In this document: positions 59,053-64,000 of the stretch, piece by piece
How positions within the stretch are numbered: position 1 is the first letter of the stretch
Layout: each line of letters starts with the position of its first letter
DNA from: Yamagishiella unicocca
Lineage: Eukaryota > Chlorophyta > Chlorophyceae > Chlamydomonadales > Volvocaceae
DNA: 64,000 bases
Reading direction: 5' to 3'
Assembly: GCA_003116995.1 (NCBI GenBank)
Contig: BDSL01000028.1
Span: forward strand, 124,001 to 188,000
Position numbers and translations under genes: made by a program
The notes under the pieces: generated by a model
Seen by the model: the letters and a program-made list of their open reading frames with translations, nothing else
The model's database searches: none
What the model was told of the DNA's origin: nothing

Positions 59053-62000
59053 ATGGTGAAATTGAAGCAACAGGAGGAAACGTTGAAGGTCAAGAAAGCC
59101 AAAGCTGACATGACTGAGGTCGATAAAAAGCCGAAGCGCAAGCGCGATGCTGGTGTGGAGGCTGATGGAGCAGCGGAAGAAGTGCCGGCGGCAAAGAAGG
59201 TAGTCAAGAAGACTAAGAAGCAGCCCGACGCCGACGCCGACGTCTCTACCAAAAAGACCAAGCGCTCCGCCAAAGCCAGCACTTCTGAGGACACTGAACC
59301 GCAGCCGCCGGCGGCCGCTGAACTAGCTCCAATCACGGCCGCCACTCCTGCTTCTGAGCTGGGACTCGACCGTTTTGCACTGTCGGAGCCAGTCAAGTCA
59401 ATGCTGCGCAGCCAAAAGATCGAGTCGTTGTTCCCCATCCAAGCCATGACGCTGGAGCCAGGCCTCAACGGCATTGATATCGTCGGTCGCGCCCGCACGG
59501 GCTGCGGCAAGACTCTTGCCTTCGTCCTGCCCATCGTGGAGCGCTTGCTGGCGGAGCAGAAGAAGGGCGGCGGCACGGGCCGCGCGTCCGGTCGGTTGCC
59601 TGTCTGCATCGTGCTGGCACCCACACGCGAGCTGGCAAAGCAGGTCCGTGGGCTGCGGCTTACGTGGGATGGCTAGCCGCGGCTTATCTGGGTCAAGGGT
59701 TTCGAATCAAGAAACACGTCAGGGCTAGATGTTGCTGGGTGCTGTTGTTAGCAAGCAAGCAAGCAAGCACCACACCGCCCTGCTTGGCTGGGTGGTGTGC
59801 CCACAATGGGGGCTCTCCGTGTGACGGTACGAAACATGGGATTGAGGAGCCCCTGCCAACAGCAACCAGCGCCCTTCCTCTCACGGCTGCAGCCTCCGCT
59901 GCTGCCCCAGCGCATCCACCCGGCACCCAGCTGGGTCACCTTGCGCCCTACACCTTCCACCTCCTCCAAACCCTCCAGTACCCCAATTTGAAGTCCCCCC
60001 CCTCACTCCCACCTCGACCCACGTTCCCCCGCCTCACTCCCACCTCGACCCACGTTCCCCCGACTCACCCCCTCATCCCTCCCACCCTCCGCATCCCTAC
60101 CCCCCCCCCAACCCTCCGGCTCTCCACAGGTTCAGGAGGTGTTTGCAAACGTGGGCAAGGCCGCCGGCTTGTATACTATGTGTGTGTACGGCGGTACGCC
60201 GTACGACGGACAGGAGCAGGCCCTGTCCCGGGGCGTGGACGTTGTGGTGGGGACTCCTGGACGCATCAAGGACCTGCTGGAGCGGGGCAACCTCAAGCTG
60301 TCGAACATCAGGTAGCGAGAGGGTGGAGGAGGAGGTTGTGACCGTGTTGGCTTGGTCTGGTATGGGCTCTGAGGGGTTGGGGGGAGAGGTGGAAGGGGTG
60401 TGGTGGCCCGGAAGAGTGCAAAGGGGGCGGGGGGCTTGGAGGAGGTTGATGTGTTCGCCGACACCGTGCGGCCCCTTCCTAACCCTGACACACACTAACA
60501 CACACTAGCACACACTTACACACACAAACGCACACTCACACACATTTAACACACACTAACACACACGACCCTCCCTATCGTATCCCCAACCCAGTTCTCC
60601 AGCATGCATCTCAAAACGTCTGTTCTAAACGGTTTTTTCTGGCATCCACGGGTCTTCCTCGAAACCCTCCCGCTTCCCTCCTCAGGTTTCGCGTGCTCGA
60701 CGAGGTGGACCAGATGCTCGCCATGGGCTTCATCGAGGACGTGGAGCTGATCCTCAAGGCGGGGGAGCAGCAGCGCGACTCCATACAGACGCTGCTATTC
60801 TCCGCCACGCTGCCCAAGTGGGTCAAGGGCCTCACGCAGCGCTTCCTGCGACCAGGGCACCTGTACATGGACCTGGTGGGAGACGACCGCATGCAGGTGG
60901 GAGGCGGGAGGGGGCGGGGAGGGAGGGGGCGGGGAGGGTTGCAAGGAAGACCCGTGGACGCGAGAAAAGCCTCCCGCGGGCGGGGAGGCAGGGTATGGAC
61001 GGGCGGGGTATGGGCGGGAGACGTGGGGCGGGGAAGGGCTGGCGGGCCGGGGTCTGGATGGCCGGGTTTAGACGTGGGGCGGGGGAGGCTGCGGGGCAGG
61101 AGACCGGGAGGTGGAGGGAGAGCGGGAGGCCTACATGGAGTTGGGTGGGACACGGCCGGACGGGCGGGCGATGGATATGAAAAGGGCTCGCCTGTCCGGG
61201 TTCGCCTTTGCGCCCCTGTCCTGTACTTGACAGCCCCCGGCCCTGGCTGTCTGTTTCCCTCCCGCAGGCCGCCGTCACCGTACGGCACCTGATGCTGCCG
61301 TGCTCGTACCCGCAGCGCGCCGGCCTGCTCAAGGACCTGATCACGTCGTACGGCGCCGGCGGCCGCACCATCATCTTCACCGACTCGAAGAAGGAGGCTG
61401 CGGAGCTGTCTGTCGTACTGGGAGACACGCTGGGCGCCCAGGTGCGCAGCGGGACCTGGCTCCGGAGCCGCCAGTGCCGCCCGCCAGGGGCGCCGGCCAC
61501 CACTATCCCAACCCCCCACCCACCCACCCCTCCACCCCTCCTCCCACCTCGAACAACTGAGTGCCCGGCCGCGCTCCCATCGTCTGCCCCTGCTACCTCG
61601 CCTCACCCAACCCACCGCGCCCTAGTTCCCATCCCGACCTCCCCCCTCTGGCCCCGTCCTACCCCTGCCCCCTCTGGCCCCGTCCTTCCCTCCCCCCCTA
61701 CGTCTCCTAACCCGGTCTTCTCGCCACCCCCACCACCACCGTCCTGCCCTCCCCCCCTGCATCGTCTAACCCGGTCTTCTCGGCCCCCCTCCCCGCCACC
61801 GCCACCGTCCTCCCCTCCCCCCCCTCTCCCCCCTCAGGCCCTCCACGGCGACCTGGCTCAGTCCATGCGCGAGCAGACCCTGGACGGCTTCCGCAAGGGC
61901 CGCTTCCCGGTGCTCATCGCCACGGACGTGGCGGCTCGAGGCCTGGACGTGAACGGCATCGAGCTGGTTCTCATGGTGGACCCGCCCTCGGACTGGGAGA

Positions 62001-64000
62001 CGTACATCCACCGGTCGGGCCGCACGGGCCGGGCCGGCAGCAGCGGCGTGTGCATCACCATGGTCACTAAGAAGATGGAGTACATGGTGCGCCGGCGCGG
62101 TTGCGGGGGCAGGGGCGGGGCGGGATGTGTGTATATGAGAGGAAACCCGTGGGGCAGGGGGTGGCATAAAGACCCGATTACACGACATGGGTAGTGCAGC
62201 GTGGGGCAGGGGCCACAGGGGGAGGGATTCGTCGTCCGAAACTGCTGCTGCAGGGCGGGTTGGCGAGGAGACCCGGTTACGCGACGTGGGAAAGGGAGGG
62301 CAGAGGCAAGCCGACGAATAGACTTCGATTCATGGGCGGAGCCGAAGGGCGGAGCCAGTGCTGCATGGGGTCTTGGCAGGGGTGCAGGGACACCACTCGT
62401 ACGGAACGACGGCGGCTCTTGGCCTGCCACGTCATCACCCCGGTGCGCTGCCTCCGGACCCCCCACCCTCTGCACCCGCACCCCTTCCGCTGGGTGCCGC
62501 CTGACCCCGCCCCCGCCCCCCCCGCCCCCGCCGTCCCCCTCCTCCTCCTTCCAGGTCCCCATCATCGAGGGCCGCGCAGGTATGAAGTTCGAGCGGGTGG
62601 GCGCCCCCCAGCCGGCGGACATGGCGCGGATCGCGGCGGAGCGGACACTGACGCTGCTGAACGAGGTGGACCCGGCGGTGGTGGGGCACTTCAGGTGGGT
62701 GGGTTGCGGGGTGTGGTTGGGGGGTTCGAGGGAGACGGGTGTGGTTGGGGGGGGGATGGCAGGTGGGGTCTTCAGGGGGGTCTTCAGTCGGGCACCTCAG
62801 GGGTGTGTGGGCGCATACGGTGGGCTCCCGTTTCGGGCGCGGGCAATCATGGCCGCGGCGCTCTTCCCCACTGCAAGTTCAACCCCACGCTGCTCCTTCA
62901 TCGCCGCCTTCCTCTCTCCCCCCCGCTGGGGGGCGGCCGCCAGCTAGTTCCTACTCTCCACTTCGTTCCCATATGTCGTGTAACCGGGTCTTCTCCCCGC
63001 CCCGCCCCCCCCCCCCCGCCCCCCCCCCCTTCAGGGACGCTGCCCACCGCTACCTTGAGGAGCAGGCGGCTGACGGCAGGGAGCCCGCGGAGGCGCTGGC
63101 TCGCGCCCTTGCCAAGATCACCGGCTACAAGGTGAGGAGGACCTGCCGCACGAAAAGCCGAGAAGGGCCGGGTCGGGTCGGGACGAGTGGGGTACGACGC
63201 CCCGGGTGTGACTCCGCTACAGGGAGGGCCTGATGAGTGATGGGTGGAGCATGGGTTGGGCATCGTGGGTCGCCATTGAGGGGGGCCAGGGACGCCCTCC
63301 TCGGCCCTGGTGCTGCACATGCGCATAAACCCTAAAGGTGCCGACCTCTTCAGCTCTGCGCTATTCCGTTCTGCCGGCCCTGCTGCCCGCCGCCCCTGCT
63401 GCCCCGCCGACCGCGTCATACCCGTCGCCTCCCCCCCTCCCCCCCACACACGCACACAGGTCATGAAGGCTCGCTCGCTGCTGACTGCGCACGACGACTG
63501 CACGACGCTGCTGTTCACGTGCGAGGACCACACCATCGAGAACCCCGGGTCGGTGTGGGGCCACCTGCGCAAGACGTGCCGCCTGGACGAGTCGCTGCTG
63601 GACCAGGTGGGAGCAGGCGCAGCGGGCTGGTGGCTCGACACAGGGGTGGGGGAGGCGGAGGGGCCTGCATGCGCCGATATGGGCGCCTCGGAGCGCGGAG
63701 GGGGCCGCCTTCCCCCCCTGATCGCGTACCTCGTGTGACGTGGCTCCTGCCGCGTCGGCACCCGCGCCCAACTGTATCCAACTGTATCGCACCGTTGTCG
63801 GTAGTTGGACGATGTACCACGTCAGCTCACACGGCGCCCACGCACTTATTCCTCAAACCCCCCACCCGCACCCCGGGGCCCCACCTCGCGCCCTCCCATC
63901 TTCATGCCCCCATCCCTCCCCCCCCACATACACACACTTGTATGTATCCGACCCTGCGCCAACTATCCTGTCCCGTCGCGTAAACGGTTTTTATGCCACC
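59053..64000 (+). CDS. DEAD-box RNA helicase, DDX21/RH7 type (3' end outside window)
   Basis: Exons seen: 59053-59643, 60130-60311, 60686-60896, 61268-61441, 61838-62086, 62555-62694, 63035-63131, 63460-63606. They give 597 residues in one frame, and the gene continues past 64000. A Lys-rich N terminus (about 1-95; [18 protein letters not shown]) is a nucleolar-type signal. Helicase motifs: Q motif near 127-130, motif [11 protein letters not shown] (145-154), Ia PTRELA, Ib GTPGR, motif II DEVD (263-266), III SAT (297-299), [28 protein letters not shown]-like domain follows (about 500-597; [15 protein letters not shown]). DEVD plus GUCT is typical of the nucleolar RNA helicase II/RH7 family in rRNA processing. 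The RGG-rich tail expected for the family would lie beyond the window. Introns are long and C-rich and carry dispersed motifs A and B. Confidence 0.9.
60481..60570 (+). repeat. CACACA/TAACACACAC microsatellite (helicase intron 2)
   Basis: Imperfect CA-rich tract with TA interruptions. Intronic. Confidence 0.85.
60632..60670 (-). repeat. Dispersed motif A, reverse orientation (helicase intron 2)
   Basis: TTTTTTCTGGCATCCACGGG then TCTTCCTCGAAACCC. It is the exact inverse of the copy at 49431, in a different gene. Confidence 0.75.
60938..60972 (+). repeat. Dispersed motif A (helicase intron 3)
   Basis: TTGCAAGGAAGACCCGTGGA then CGCGAGAAAA. Confidence 0.7.
61704..61790 (-). repeat. Dispersed motif B-like, two partial copies (helicase intron 4)
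   Basis: CTAACCCGGTCTTCTCGCCA at 61708 and CTAACCCGGTCTTCTCGGCC at 61769, both within a C-rich intron. Confidence 0.5.
62137..62300 (+). repeat. Motif A then two motif B-like copies (helicase intron 5)
   Basis: GAGAGGAAACCCGTGGGGCA at 62138, AAGACCCGATTACACGACAT at 62169 and GAGACCCGGTTACGCGACGT at 62268. Confidence 0.6.
62968..63000 (-). repeat. Dispersed motif B-like (helicase intron 6)
   Basis: ATGTCGTGTAACCGGGTCTT, followed by CTCC and a long C tract just before the exon 7 acceptor. Confidence 0.5.

Overview
The window is nuclear DNA of a volvocine green alga (Chlamydomonadales: the Chlamydomonas/Gonium/Volvox group). The evidence is a cluster of pherophorins, the hydroxyproline-rich extracellular-matrix proteins typical of that group, together with dense short introns with GT-AG borders, Pro- and Gly-rich codon runs, TGTAA-type poly(A) signals, and a plant-type plastid FtsZ1 gene. 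I cannot name the species. Exon models below were built by hand from splice signals, reading phase and family resemblance. Every complete multi-exon gene closes in frame.

1-27.9 kb: a tandem array. A unit of about 7.8-9.2 kb is repeated. Each unit carries a plus-strand pherophorin gene, a spacer, and the last three exons of the minus-strand plastid-division gene FTSZ1. The 3' end of one pherophorin (copy 0), three further pherophorins (copies 1-3) and three FTSZ1 tail relics (A, B, C) are present. The array ends in the complete FTSZ1 gene (27204-30677, minus). The repeat junction lies inside FTSZ1 intron 8, so amplification of the convergent pherophorin copied the FTSZ1 tail with it. Copy 1 has lost its N-terminal pherophorin domain in frame. 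Copies 2 and 3 are full length (1029 and 1026 aa). Unit C carries an extra insertion of about 0.8 kb.

30.7-35.7 kb: sparse. It holds one weak 351-codon ORF and a clear three-exon gene for a small plastid-targeted two-helix membrane protein (32988-33889).

35.7-43.6 kb: a 27-exon gene for the coatomer beta-prime subunit (COPI vesicle coat), with a first coding exon consisting only of the ATG. 44.2-52.0 kb: a 15-exon gene for a secretory-pathway J-domain protein resembling DNAJC16. 53.8-56.1 kb (minus): a five-exon TMEM19/PGR (DUF92) membrane protein. 56.5-58.3 kb: a nuclear protein with a DEK-C domain and two SWIB domains, divergent from TMEM19. 59.1 kb to the end: a DEAD-box RNA helicase of the DDX21/RH7 type, truncated by the window edge.

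The right half is ordinary housekeeping (vesicle coat, chaperone, chromatin, ribosome-biogenesis helicase). Its introns share two short dispersed sequence motifs in both orientations, and one of these also occurs in the pherophorin introns. The main novelty is the pherophorin/FTSZ1-tail array and what it implies about duplication mechanism and possible antisense effects on FTSZ1.
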